This document shows positions 1-5,964 of a DNA stretch of 5,964 nt, in pieces (the stretch's first letter is position 1; each line of letters begins with the position of its first letter). This stretch comes from Pseudomonadota bacterium (GTDB lineage Bacteria > Pseudomonadota > Alphaproteobacteria > Rhizobiales > Xanthobacteraceae), in the NCBI GenBank assembly GCA_023431725.1, contig JAEYVN010000586.1, positions 1-5,964 of the forward strand, in the 5' to 3' direction. The position numbers were made by a program, and so were the translations under genes. A model generated the notes under the pieces. The model had not been told where the DNA came from. It saw only the letters and a list, made by a program, of their open reading frames with translations, and made no database searches.

Positions 1-448
1 TGTGGAGACCGCGCGCGACATCTACGGTGTCATCGTCGATGGCGCGGCAGCCGATGCTGCAGCCACCGAGCGGCAGCGCGAGATGCTGCGCAAGGCGCGT
101 GTCGGCAGTTTCGATACCGATCCAGCGAAACGATGCGCTGCGAAGCCATTCGCATCGCTGAGCGAGAGCCTGTTTGTCGCGCAGGATGAGCGGGGCACGC
201 ATATCGTATCGGCGGCCGGCTATATCCTGTCGACCGGGAACTCGAACTGGCGTCAGGGTGCGAAGTCGGTCACCTTCGAGAGGCTGCCGGAGCGCTACCG
301 TATCGCCCTGCATGCTGATCTGCGTTGCACCGTTCAGTATTGCCCGGCGACCGGTGCGCTGCTCGCGGTGGATTTCCATCGCAAGGACGAGAAGCCTGCC
401 GACGATCTTGCTCTCGATCTGGCATCGCTGCCGAGACTGGCGGCATGA
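1..448 (+). CDS. HyuB-type hydantoinase B / ketone carboxylase subunit with fused gamma-like C-terminal domain (5' truncated)
   Basis: Only the last 148 residues are in the window; the first complete codon is GTG at position 2, which is an internal Val and not a start. Residues 1-33 (VETARDIYGVIVDG, then an Ala/Glu/Arg-rich helix) match the conserved C-terminal tail of HyuB/oxoprolinase-B proteins, which work with a HyuA partner in ATP-dependent hydantoin or oxoproline opening or in acetone/acetophenone carboxylation. Residues about 50-140 resemble the acetone carboxylase gamma subunit: a LFVAQDERG strand, a GYIL...NSNWR segment, then CPATGALLAVDF and an acidic DDLALDL end. In the gamma subunit these segments carry CxCG and CPxCG zinc-type cysteines. 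Here they read SAAG (residues 70-73) and CPATG (114-118), so only Cys114 remains. The TGA overlaps the next gene's ATG (ATGA), which indicates translational coupling. The family call is fairly sure; the substrate (ketone, hydantoin or other) is unknown. Confidence 0.75.
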   Translation, partial: VETARDIYGVIVDGAAADAAATERQREMLRKARVGSFDTDPAKRCAAKPFASLSESLFVAQDERGTHIVSAAGYILSTGNSNWRQGAKSVTFERLPERYRIALHADLRCTVQYCPATGALLAVDFHRKDEKPADDLALDLASLPRLAA

Positions 449-2244
449 GCCGGATACCGACGCCGTATCTGACCTCGACCGGCAGCGATCTGCCGACGCA
501 GTATGATCGTGCGCCGGACTACGAGGGCTTCATTGAGGAGCGTGACATCAAGGTCCGCATGCGCGACGGCGTCCACATTTCCGTGGACGTGTTTCGCCCG
601 GACACCAAGGGGAAGCTGCCGGCGCTCCTTGCGTTCGCGATCTACAACAAGGATCTGCAGGCCCCCGACATTGCGGACGCTCTCACGCCGCAGCCGTCGT
701 GGGCGCCGATGTGGACCGGCTGGCTCGAAGCCGGCGACACGCGCTTCCTCACCTCACGCGGATACATCCATGTGATTTCCGCGCCGCGCGGAATCGGCAA
801 GGCGGAGGGCGGCGGCTCGCGCGAGTTCGACAGCTACGATCTGATCGAATGGATCGCACAGCAGCCCTGGTGCGACGGCCAGGTCGGCATGATCGGCATT
901 TCGGGCTTCGGCGCCGAGCAATTGCATGCCGCCAAGCAGCAGCCGCCGGCACTGAAGGCCATTTTCCCCTTCGATCCGCGCGGGGCATACGGCACGCTGG
1001 GAAGCTTCCGCGAGGAATATCACGGCGGTGTCCTCCACCTGTTCCGCTATCTGTTGTCCGGCAATCTGGTCATGCATCAGAACAAGGGCCAGCCGGGCGA
1101 TTTGCCGCCGGAGCGCGACGTGCTGTGGCGCGAGGCGATGGCCAATCCGGACTTCAAGATCTATCCGCACATCTACAATGTGCTGACGCAGAAGGGGCAG
1201 CATCTGCCGGCGATCTTCGATGTCCTCATCCATCCCTATGATCGCGAGGAGACGGTCGAAAAAGCCGAGGCGGATTTCGAGAAGGTCAGGATTCCGACAT
1301 ACACCGGGTCCGGCTGGTACGCCTATGGCTACAAGACGCATCTCAACGGCGCACAGAACTGGTTCCGGAATATCACCTCGCCCAAGAAACTTGCGCTATG
1401 CGGCCCGGCGCATCTCGAGCGGCCCTTCCAATCCCTGCATCGCGAAATGCTGCGGTGGTTCGATCACTGGCTCAAGGGCACCGACACCGGCATGATGGCA
1501 GAGCCGCCGGTGAAATACTGGAGCATGGGCGAGAATGCCTGGCGCAGCGGTGAGGACTGGCCGCTGCCCGAGACGCAATGGACCAAGCTTTATCTTTCGA
1601 GCTGGGGGCGGCTGCGGCCGGAGCCATTCCTGCCGTCCAGCAATGACGGTCGCCGCGCGCCCGACGCCTTCGTGCAGATGCCGGTCACGCAGACCAGCGA
1701 AGTGCAGCGCCTGCGCTATGTCAGCGAGCCGATGCCGCAGGACACGCTCGTCGCCGGGCCCATGGTGCTGAACCTGTTTGCCGCAATTGATCAGGACGAC
1801 ACCAACTGGATCGTGGTCATCAGCGACATTGGGCCCGATGTGTCGGTGCGCACTGGTCGCGACGGCGAGCGCAATATCCCGGCGGATCTGCCGGAACGGG
1901 AGGTCACGCGCGGTTGGCTCAAGGCCTCCATGCGCGAACTCGATCCGAAGCGATCGAAGCCGTGGAAGCCGTGGCACAAGCTGACGCGTCAGTCGAAAAA
2001 GCCGGTCGTCCCGGGGGAAGTCGCCGAATATGCAATCGAGATCATGGCGTCCGCGAATATGTTCAAGGCGGGCCATCGTATATGCCTCGACATTACCTGC
2101 CTCGATGTGCCGACAGGCATCGGCGGCGCCACCAACGTCGAATATTTCCCGTATCACATAGGTTCGCATCGCACCGTGCTGCACAAGGTCTATCACGACG
2201 AGATGCATCCTTCGCATCTGCTGTTGCCGGTGATCCCGACTTGA
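445..2244 (+). CDS. CocE/NonD family serine hydrolase (peptidase S15-like)
   Basis: This is a 599-residue protein, the usual size for CocE-type esterases and acyl-amino-acid hydrolases, which cut ester or amide bonds. No signal peptide is seen, so it is probably cytoplasmic. The N-terminal beta strands (VRMRDGVHISVDVFRP, about 37-52) start the alpha/beta hydrolase fold. Tyr67 (AIYNKD) sits where the CocE oxyanion tyrosine is expected, and APRGIGKAEGGG (113-124) is the family RGxGxSEG-like loop. The nucleophile elbow is GISGFG with Ser153, and the likely catalytic His is His323 (GPAHLERPF). The C-terminal part (about 370-599) fits the beta-rich PepX_C domain. The expected catalytic Asp of the GWYD motif is replaced: residues 290-293 read GWYA (GCC at 1321). 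The start at 445 is chosen because it forms an ATGA overlap with the upstream stop and begins where the family-like sequence begins; an in-frame ATG at 325 would lie deep inside the upstream gene. The substrate is not identifiable. Confidence 0.88.
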   Translation: MSRIPTPYLTSTGSDLPTQYDRAPDYEGFIEERDIKVRMRDGVHISVDVFRPDTKGKLPALLAFAIYNKDLQAPDIADALTPQPSWAPMWTGWLEAGDTRFLTSRGYIHVISAPRGIGKAEGGGSREFDSYDLIEWIAQQPWCDGQVGMIGISGFGAEQLHAAKQQPPALKAIFPFDPRGAYGTLGSFREEYHGGVLHLFRYLLSGNLVMHQNKGQPGDLPPERDVLWREAMANPDFKIYPHIYNVLTQKGQHLPAIFDVLIHPYDREETVEKAEADFEKVRIPTYTGSGWYAYGYKTHLNGAQNWFRNITSPKKLALCGPAHLERPFQSLHREMLRWFDHWLKGTDTGMMAEPPVKYWSMGENAWRSGEDWPLPETQWTKLYLSSWGRLRPEPFLPSSNDGRRAPDAFVQMPVTQTSEVQRLRYVSEPMPQDTLVAGPMVLNLFAAIDQDDTNWIVVISDIGPDVSVRTGRDGERNIPADLPEREVTRGWLKASMRELDPKRSKPWKPWHKLTRQSKKPVVPGEVAEYAIEIMASANMFKAGHRICLDITCLDVPTGIGGATNVEYFPYHIGSHRTVLHKVYHDEMHPSHLLLPVIPT

Positions 2245-2352
2245 ACGCGAAGCAGGGCGAGCGGCAGCCGCGAAGCATAATGCACACGACAGGAATGAGC
2301 CGCCTCCAAAGCGCGAGAGCGGCACCGAGGCAGTTAAGGCTTAAAGAGGATC

Positions 2353-2357
2353 AAGGA
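2353..2357 (+). promoter_or_regulatory. Shine-Dalgarno site for the 2365 gene
   Basis: AAGGA lies seven bases before the ATG at 2365, supporting that start over the in-frame ATG at 2383. The 120-base gap before this gene (2245-2364) holds no gene. It contains an 11-base palindrome, TTAAGGCTTAA, at 2334-2344. No convincing sigma-70 promoter pair was found, although the gap is long enough for an internal promoter. Confidence 0.6.
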
Positions 2358-2364
2358 CGACAGC

Positions 2365-3543
2365 ATGTTGAGTAAGGCCCGCATGTTCGAATATTTCCCG
2401 AATTATTATCCATGGAACATGTCCGTCCTGATGGCACTTCAGGTTGGCGGGGAAATGTCCGAAATCGACGAGGCGTGCCGGCCTCTGCTCGATATCGTGA
2501 ATACGCTGCCGCCGAAGGAGAGACAGCTCCGATGGCGCGAAGCCTGGTGCGGACTGGCAGACCGCGTTCGCGGCCTGGCAGAGCGGGACCTGAAAGGCGG
2601 AAACGCACGGGCAGCATCGCGGAAGTTCAAGCGTGCGTGTGTGTACTACATGGCGGCCGAGCGCCAGATCAGCCACCACGACGAAAACAGGCTGCGTGTC
2701 TATGACGCGATGCTGGATGCCTTTCGCGCCAGCATGGAGGCGGCGAAGGATCCGGTCGAATTCGTCAACGTCCCGTTCGAGCAGTGGGAACTGCCGTCGC
2801 TCTATGTGGCGCCACCGGCGTCCGAGCAGCCGGGTCCATGCATGATTGTTTTCGACGGCTTCGATGTCACCAAGGAATGGTCGTTTCTTTCTGACCTCAC
2901 GACCGAATTGCAGGTGCGGGGTGTCGGCTGCCTGCATGTCGATCATCCCGGCATCGGCGCTGCCATCCGCAAGCTTGGTCTGAGCGCCATGCACGACATC
3001 GAACGGGTCACATCAGCCTGTGTGGATTGGCTTGCAGCGAGGCCCGAAGTCGATTCCAGCCGCATCGGAATTATCGCGCCCAGCCTGGGCGGCTATTACG
3101 CGTTCCGCTCGGCGGCTTTCGAGCCGCGGCTCGCCTGTGCGGTGGCGCATGGTGCGCGTTGGGATAATGACGGCTCGCACGGCAGAATCCTGAGGAGCCC
3201 GGATGCAGCGCGCTCGATCGCGGACTGGCTCGATCATGCGATGTGGTACTACGGAACGCAGAACAAGGAAGACACCGCGAAGGCGATTGCAGCCATGACG
3301 CTGGAGGGTGGTGTGGCCGAGCGCATCCGATGCCCGGTGCTGGTTGCCCATGGTGTGAATGATCGACAGGTGCCGATCGAGCAGGCGCATAAAATGATCG
3401 AAAGGACTGTGAACAGTCCGCGGCGCGATCTCCGCATCTTCGATTATTCGGAAGGCGGGGTCGAACATTGCGGCATCGATAATTTTTCGATCCAGACCGA
3501 CTTCATGGCGGGCTGGGTCGCGGAAGTTCTACAAAAGAAATAA
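2365..3543 (+). CDS. Alpha/beta hydrolase, 2,6-dihydroxypseudooxynicotine hydrolase / FrsA-like
   Basis: This 392-residue protein has a helical N-terminal region (about 1-130, with a GGEMSEID segment near 28-35) followed by an alpha/beta hydrolase core. That layout is seen in 2,6-dihydroxypseudooxynicotine hydrolase, a C-C bond hydrolase of nicotine breakdown, and its relatives. FDGFDVTKEW (163-172) matches the family's G-x-D-x-x-K-E oxyanion-side loop. The nucleophile elbow is APSLGG with Ser240. The likely acid is Asp333 (GVNDRQVP) and the likely base His368 (GGVEHCG), so the triad looks complete. No signal peptide is seen; it is probably cytoplasmic. It sits between a CocE-type hydrolase and a solute receptor, which suggests a catabolic step on an imported compound, perhaps hydrolysis of a beta-dicarbonyl or ester. 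The exact reaction is unknown; nicotine is not implied, since no nicotine-pathway neighbour is present. Confidence 0.85.
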   Translation: MLSKARMFEYFPNYYPWNMSVLMALQVGGEMSEIDEACRPLLDIVNTLPPKERQLRWREAWCGLADRVRGLAERDLKGGNARAASRKFKRACVYYMAAERQISHHDENRLRVYDAMLDAFRASMEAAKDPVEFVNVPFEQWELPSLYVAPPASEQPGPCMIVFDGFDVTKEWSFLSDLTTELQVRGVGCLHVDHPGIGAAIRKLGLSAMHDIERVTSACVDWLAARPEVDSSRIGIIAPSLGGYYAFRSAAFEPRLACAVAHGARWDNDGSHGRILRSPDAARSIADWLDHAMWYYGTQNKEDTAKAIAAMTLEGGVAERIRCPVLVAHGVNDRQVPIEQAHKMIERTVNSPRRDLRIFDYSEGGVEHCGIDNFSIQTDFMAGWVAEVLQKK

Positions 3544-3570
3544 GGGCGCAAAGCCTAGCTCAATATCAAC

Positions 3571-3576
3571 GGGAGG
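3571..3576 (+). promoter_or_regulatory. Strong Shine-Dalgarno site for the 3582 receptor gene
   Basis: GGGAGG lies five bases before the ATG at 3582, the strongest ribosome binding site in the window. This fits high synthesis of a periplasmic receptor. The gap to the upstream stop is only 38 bases, so the gene is probably in the same transcript. Confidence 0.75.
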
Positions 3577-3581
3577 TAAGC

Positions 3582-4553
3582 ATGAGGTCGTTCTGTCGGG
3601 CCGCATTTGCGGCAGCTATCGTCGTTCTAAGTCTGCCAGCAGTTGCGCAAGAGTCTTATCCGAAGGCGCCGATCACCTTTATCAATGCATCCAGTGCGGG
3701 AGGAGCCAGCGACATCTTCATGCGAGCTCTTTCAGAAGAGCTGCAGAAAGTCTTCAAGCAGCCAGCCATCATCGAAAACAGGCCCGGAGGAGCTTTCAAC
3801 ATCGCAGGACGTGCCTGCGCCGAGGCGAAGCCCGATGGTTACACATTCTGTGTGCTGCCCGGTGAGGCCGTCATCTACAATCCGCACCTATTCAAGAGCT
3901 TGCCATACAATCCCGAGACCAGTTTCGAGCCGATCCTCACGCTCTTCATGCTGCCGCAGATTCTGGCCGTACGAAGCGATCTCAAGATCGCAACGGTGGA
4001 CGATCTGGCAAAACTGTCGAAGGACAAGCCGAGGACGCTGAGCTACGCGTCGCCGGGAATCGCCCAGGTGGCCTTCGTCGAGAGCTTCATCAACAAGGGC
4101 AAGGGCGGCGACCTTGTGAAGGTGCCGTTCCGCGGCGGCGGTGATGTCATCAACGGCATGATGACAGGTACGACACCGGTTGCATTCATCGGCGCCGCAA
4201 ATCTGCTGGGTCTTCTGGAGAGCAAGACGGTCGTCGGACTGGCAGTCGATACGAAGCAGCGGCTCCAACTGCTTCCGGGCATCCCCACGGTCGAGGAAAT
4301 CGGCTTCAAGGGCGACATGACTGTCGCGTTTTTCGGTCTGTTTGCACCGGCCAAGACGCCGGCGGCCGTCACGCAGCGGATGCGGGACGAGGTCATCCGG
4401 ATCATCACAAGTCCCGATTTTCTGAAGCGAAACATTGTCGAGAGGGGATTGGCTCTGGCGTCGGAACCCGACACCGAGATCAAGCAGCTTCTTGCATCCG
4501 GCCGCCGTGCCGCGGCGGGCATTGTTCGTGAAGCGGGCATCACACCCCAATAG
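3582..4553 (+). CDS. Bug/TctC family tripartite tricarboxylate transporter substrate-binding protein
   Basis: This 323-residue protein has the normal length for Bug receptors, which bind carboxylates or related small solutes in the periplasm and often serve TctAB-type permeases. A Sec signal peptide is clear: MRSFCR, then a hydrophobic stretch to residue 20, with likely cleavage after AVA (residue 22) before QESYPKAPI. Family motifs follow in order: NASSAGGASDIFMRAL (35-50, the ligand-loop GGxxD element), IENRPGGAFNIAG (64-76), KPDGYTF (83-89), LPYNPETSFEPI (107-118), VPFRGGGDVINGMMTG (181-196) and PTVEEIGFKG (235-244). The first loop has Ser where many family members have Pro before the glycines. 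No TctA or TctB permease gene is in the window, which is common for Bug genes. Its position directly before the BKACE gene suggests that it captures the pathway substrate. The ligand cannot be read from sequence. Confidence 0.95.
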   Translation: MRSFCRAAFAAAIVVLSLPAVAQESYPKAPITFINASSAGGASDIFMRALSEELQKVFKQPAIIENRPGGAFNIAGRACAEAKPDGYTFCVLPGEAVIYNPHLFKSLPYNPETSFEPILTLFMLPQILAVRSDLKIATVDDLAKLSKDKPRTLSYASPGIAQVAFVESFINKGKGGDLVKVPFRGGGDVINGMMTGTTPVAFIGAANLLGLLESKTVVGLAVDTKQRLQLLPGIPTVEEIGFKGDMTVAFFGLFAPAKTPAAVTQRMRDEVIRIITSPDFLKRNIVERGLALASEPDTEIKQLLASGRRAAAGIVREAGITPQ

Positions 4554-4586
4554 TGCGGCTGGGAATAGTTCGCTTGTATGCGGAAC

Positions 4587-4591
4587 GGGAG
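4587..4591 (+). promoter_or_regulatory. Shine-Dalgarno site that decides the BKACE start
   Basis: GGGAG lies seven bases before the ATG at 4599. The in-frame ATG at 4578 has no such site and would add seven residues (MRNGRKR) that precede the first family-like strand. The 4599 start is therefore preferred. Confidence 0.75.
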
Positions 4592-4598
4592 AAAACGA

Positions 4599-5498
4599 AT
4601 GAAGCGAAGCGACAAGGTCATCGTCACCATTGCGCCGACCGGTGGTATGGCCAACAAGAGCCAGAATCCGCACCTGCCGACGCAACCTGACGAAATCGCG
4701 GAAGACGTGTTTCGCTGCTACAATGCGGGTGCGAGCGTCGTCGCGGTGCACGCGCGACGGCCTGACGATGAGGCGACTTGCGATCCTGAGATCTATCGCA
4801 AGATCAACACGCTGATCCGCGAGAAGTGCAATATCGTCATCAACAATTCCACGGGTGGCGGCATCAACGGCGACATGGTGCGGGTGGGGCCGAGCGGCTA
4901 TCCCGAGATCATATTCGAAGAGCGTCTGAAGGGAATGGAAGCGGGCGCAGAGATGTGCACGCTCGATGCGCAGACCATCGTTGCCAGTTTCGGCGAGCGC
5001 GAGATTCTTGTTCAAACCTCACCGACGCGCTGTCGTCAGCTGGCGACGATGATGAAGGAGCGCGGCATCAAGCCCGAATGGGAAGTCTTCAACCCGGCGG
5101 ATCTGTTGAAGGAAGTTCAGACGTGCATTGATCTGGGCCTGGACGAGCCGCCGTATTTCATCAATTTCGTGCTGGGCGTCAGCGCTTTCCAGGGTGCGAT
5201 GCCTTATACGCCGAAAATCTTGCAGCAGATGGTCGATATCATGCCGGATCAAGCGATCTTCAATGTCAGCGCGATCGGGCCGCACCAGCTGAACGCGGGT
5301 GTTCAGTCGATCCTGCTCGGTGGGCACGTGCGTGTCGGTCTTGAAGACAATCTGTATTATTCGCGGGGACGTTTGGCGAGGAACATCGAGCAGGTGGATC
5401 GCATCGTCCGGATCATTCGTGATCTCGGTCTTGAGCCCGCAACGCCGGATGAGGCGAGACAGATGATGGGCCTCCCAAGACTGAAGCCGGGGCATTAG
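4599..5498 (+). CDS. Beta-keto acid cleavage enzyme (BKACE, DUF849; 3-keto-5-aminohexanoate cleavage enzyme-like)
   Basis: This 299-residue protein is typical in length for BKACE enzymes, metal-dependent TIM-barrel proteins that react a beta-keto acid with acetyl-CoA to give acetoacetate and a new acyl-CoA. The founding member, Kce, acts in lysine fermentation. Family signs in order are [10 protein letters not shown] (7-16), the metal-site region [11 protein letters not shown] (47-57), NNSTGGG (82-88), PEWEVFN (159-165), [16 protein letters not shown] (190-205), and the hallmark [13 protein letters not shown] (241-253). That hallmark supplies Arg245, Glu249 and Asp250, and [13 protein letters not shown] (280-292) closes the protein. 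In Kce the metal is held by two histidines of an HxH motif and a later Glu. Here the first His position is Ala49 and only His51 remains. The gene starts 45 bases after the Bug gene and ends the + strand run. The substrate is unknown; family membership is secure. Confidence 0.93.
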   Translation: MKRSDKVIVTIAPTGGMANKSQNPHLPTQPDEIAEDVFRCYNAGASVVAVHARRPDDEATCDPEIYRKINTLIREKCNIVINNSTGGGINGDMVRVGPSGYPEIIFEERLKGMEAGAEMCTLDAQTIVASFGEREILVQTSPTRCRQLATMMKERGIKPEWEVFNPADLLKEVQTCIDLGLDEPPYFINFVLGVSAFQGAMPYTPKILQQMVDIMPDQAIFNVSAIGPHQLNAGVQSILLGGHVRVGLEDNLYYSRGRLARNIEQVDRIVRIIRDLGLEPATPDEARQMMGLPRLKPGH

Positions 5499-5739
5499 AC
5501 CCGGGAGCGAGCTGAACTGATCGGCTGGGATTTAGTCCCTGAGGATGACCTCGCCGCTGTCGACGTGGATGCTCGGCTTTCTTCTGGATGCCGCGGCGCG
5601 CCATCTTACCGTTTGGTGGCGCAGCAAGCTTGTGGTTTTCATGGACGGGTGCTGCTCACGCAGGAATCTGCGGACGTAATGGTTGCTAGAGGGTGCAGAA
5701 AAGACAGACCCTCTAGCAACGTCTTCCGAGATGTGACGG
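5499..5739. other. Gene-free gap between convergent genes
   Basis: This 241-base stretch separates the BKACE stop from the 3' end of the - strand receptor gene. Short open frames exist on both strands but none has a ribosome binding site, family resemblance or plausible start. The only clear structure is the inverted repeat at 5682-5720. A weak 5-bp pairing (CCGGG 5487-5491 with CCCGG 5500-5504) spans the BKACE stop and has no T run. Confidence 0.6.
5682..5720. terminator. Perfect 13-bp inverted repeat, candidate bidirectional terminator or 3' end hairpin
   Basis: GTTGCTAGAGGGT (5682-5694) pairs perfectly with ACCCTCTAGCAAC (5708-5720) around a 13-base purine-rich loop. It lies between convergent genes, 19 bases after the stop of the - strand receptor gene, as expected for a shared terminator or mRNA end-stabilising hairpin. 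Neither side carries the run of T expected of an intrinsic terminator, so its role is uncertain. A protein-binding operator or mobile-element remnant is the alternative. Confidence 0.5.
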
Positions 5740-5964
5740 TCAGTTGACCTTGATGCCGGCCGCCTTGACGACGTCGGCGTTCGATTTGATTTCACGCTGA
5801 ATCATCGCGTTGAAATCGGTAGGCGACATTTTCATCGAATCCGCGCCCAGGTCCGCCAGCTTCTTGGCGAGCGAGGGTTCGGCGAGCGCTTTGCTGATCG
5901 CGCTGTGGAACGCGTCCACGATCGGCTTCGGCGCAGCTTTCGGCAGCAAGACGCCAACCCAGAA
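5740..5964 (-). CDS. Second Bug/TctC family substrate-binding protein, C-terminal part (truncated by window edge)
   Basis: The last 74 residues of a - strand gene are present, read from 5964 down to the TGA at 5742-5740. They begin FWVGVLLPKAAPKPIVDAF, matching the Bug pattern in which a Trp-x-Gly strand and a (L/A)Pxx(A/T)P turn precede a helix of the type IVxxFHxAI. The sequence continues with AEPSLAKKLADLGAD and MSPTDFNAMIQREI, the usual closing helices, and ends AAGIKVN. The protein start is beyond the window; the TTG at 5949 is an internal Leu codon. It is a different protein from the 3582-4553 receptor and belongs to a separate, convergent transcript. Its ligand is unknown. Confidence 0.88.
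   Translation of the reverse strand, partial: FWVGVLLPKAAPKPIVDAFHSAISKALAEPSLAKKLADLGADSMKMSPTDFNAMIQREIKSNADVVKAAGIKVN

Noticed and set aside
325..444. A 40-residue N-terminal extension of the CocE-type protein from an upstream in-frame ATG
   Set aside because: It lies wholly inside the preceding gene and has a Cys/Arg-rich out-of-frame composition. The ATGA overlap start at 445 is far more plausible.
2276..2281. CATAAT as a possible -10 box before the 2365 gene
   Set aside because: No -35-like element lies at the proper spacing upstream, so a promoter cannot be supported.
1396..2325. Long - strand open frame (309 codons) opposite the CocE-type gene
   Set aside because: It mirrors the high-GC codon pattern of a well-supported + strand gene, shows no family motif and has an Arg/His/Ala-rich composition typical of antisense frames.
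2138..2400. A 14-base direct repeat (TCGAATATTTCCCG) at 2138-2151 and 2387-2400
   Set aside because: Both copies lie in frame within coding sequence and encode the same tetrapeptide EYFP. Chance codon identity explains it better than a regulatory or recombination repeat.
3888..5015. Long - strand open frame (375 codons) across the Bug and BKACE genes
   Set aside because: It spans two clear + strand genes and the gap between them, and its product is Arg/Asp/His-rich with no recognisable domain.
5532..5747. Small open frames in the gap (for example 5565-5747 + and 5795-5532 -) as genes or transposase remnants
   Set aside because: They lack ribosome binding sites and family motifs. The - strand frame overlaps the real receptor gene out of frame, and no target duplication or terminal repeats were seen.
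5738..5749. Short inverted repeat GGTCA-GT-TGACC at the receptor gene stop
   Set aside because: Five base pairs with a two-base loop cannot form a stable hairpin, and most of it lies in the last codons of the gene.

Overview
The window is dense, high-GC, leftward-biased in nothing and almost wholly coding on the + strand: a run of five + strand genes (the first cut by the left edge), then a gene-free gap, then the 3' end of a convergent - strand gene cut by the right edge. The gene content points to a metabolically versatile Pseudomonadota. It includes Bug-type solute receptors, a DUF849/BKACE enzyme and a hydantoinase/ketone-carboxylase-like subunit. A Bradyrhizobium-like alphaproteobacterium or a Burkholderiales member fits best, but the sequence does not decide between them.

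Layout. 1-448 is the C-terminal end of a HyuB-type (hydantoinase B / ketone carboxylase) subunit fused to a domain resembling the acetone carboxylase gamma subunit. Its stop overlaps the start of 445-2244, a CocE/NonD (peptidase S15 type) serine hydrolase. After a 120-base gap comes 2365-3543, an alpha/beta hydrolase of the 2,6-dihydroxypseudooxynicotine hydrolase (C-C hydrolase) / FrsA-like type. Then come 3582-4553, a periplasmic Bug (TctC-like) receptor with a clear signal peptide, and 4599-5498, a beta-keto acid cleavage enzyme (BKACE, DUF849). The gap 5499-5739 holds a perfect 13-bp inverted repeat at 5682-5720. 5740-5964 (- strand) is the C-terminus of a second Bug receptor.

How the genes may work together (inference). 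The receptor captures an organic acid or related solute. The two hydrolases open ester, amide or beta-dicarbonyl bonds. The HyuB/gamma-like protein, with a HyuA partner expected upstream of the window, could carboxylate a ketone or hydrolyse a cyclic amide. BKACE could then split a beta-keto acid with acetyl-CoA into acetoacetate and an acyl-CoA. This would be a catabolic operon for an unidentified carbonyl compound.

The most notable signal is that three of the enzymes appear to lack textbook active-site or metal residues. The gamma-like domain has lost three of four expected cysteines. The CocE-type hydrolase has GWYA where GWYD is expected. The BKACE has AVH where the metal-binding HxH is expected. 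All three motifs were compared from memory and should be confirmed by alignment.
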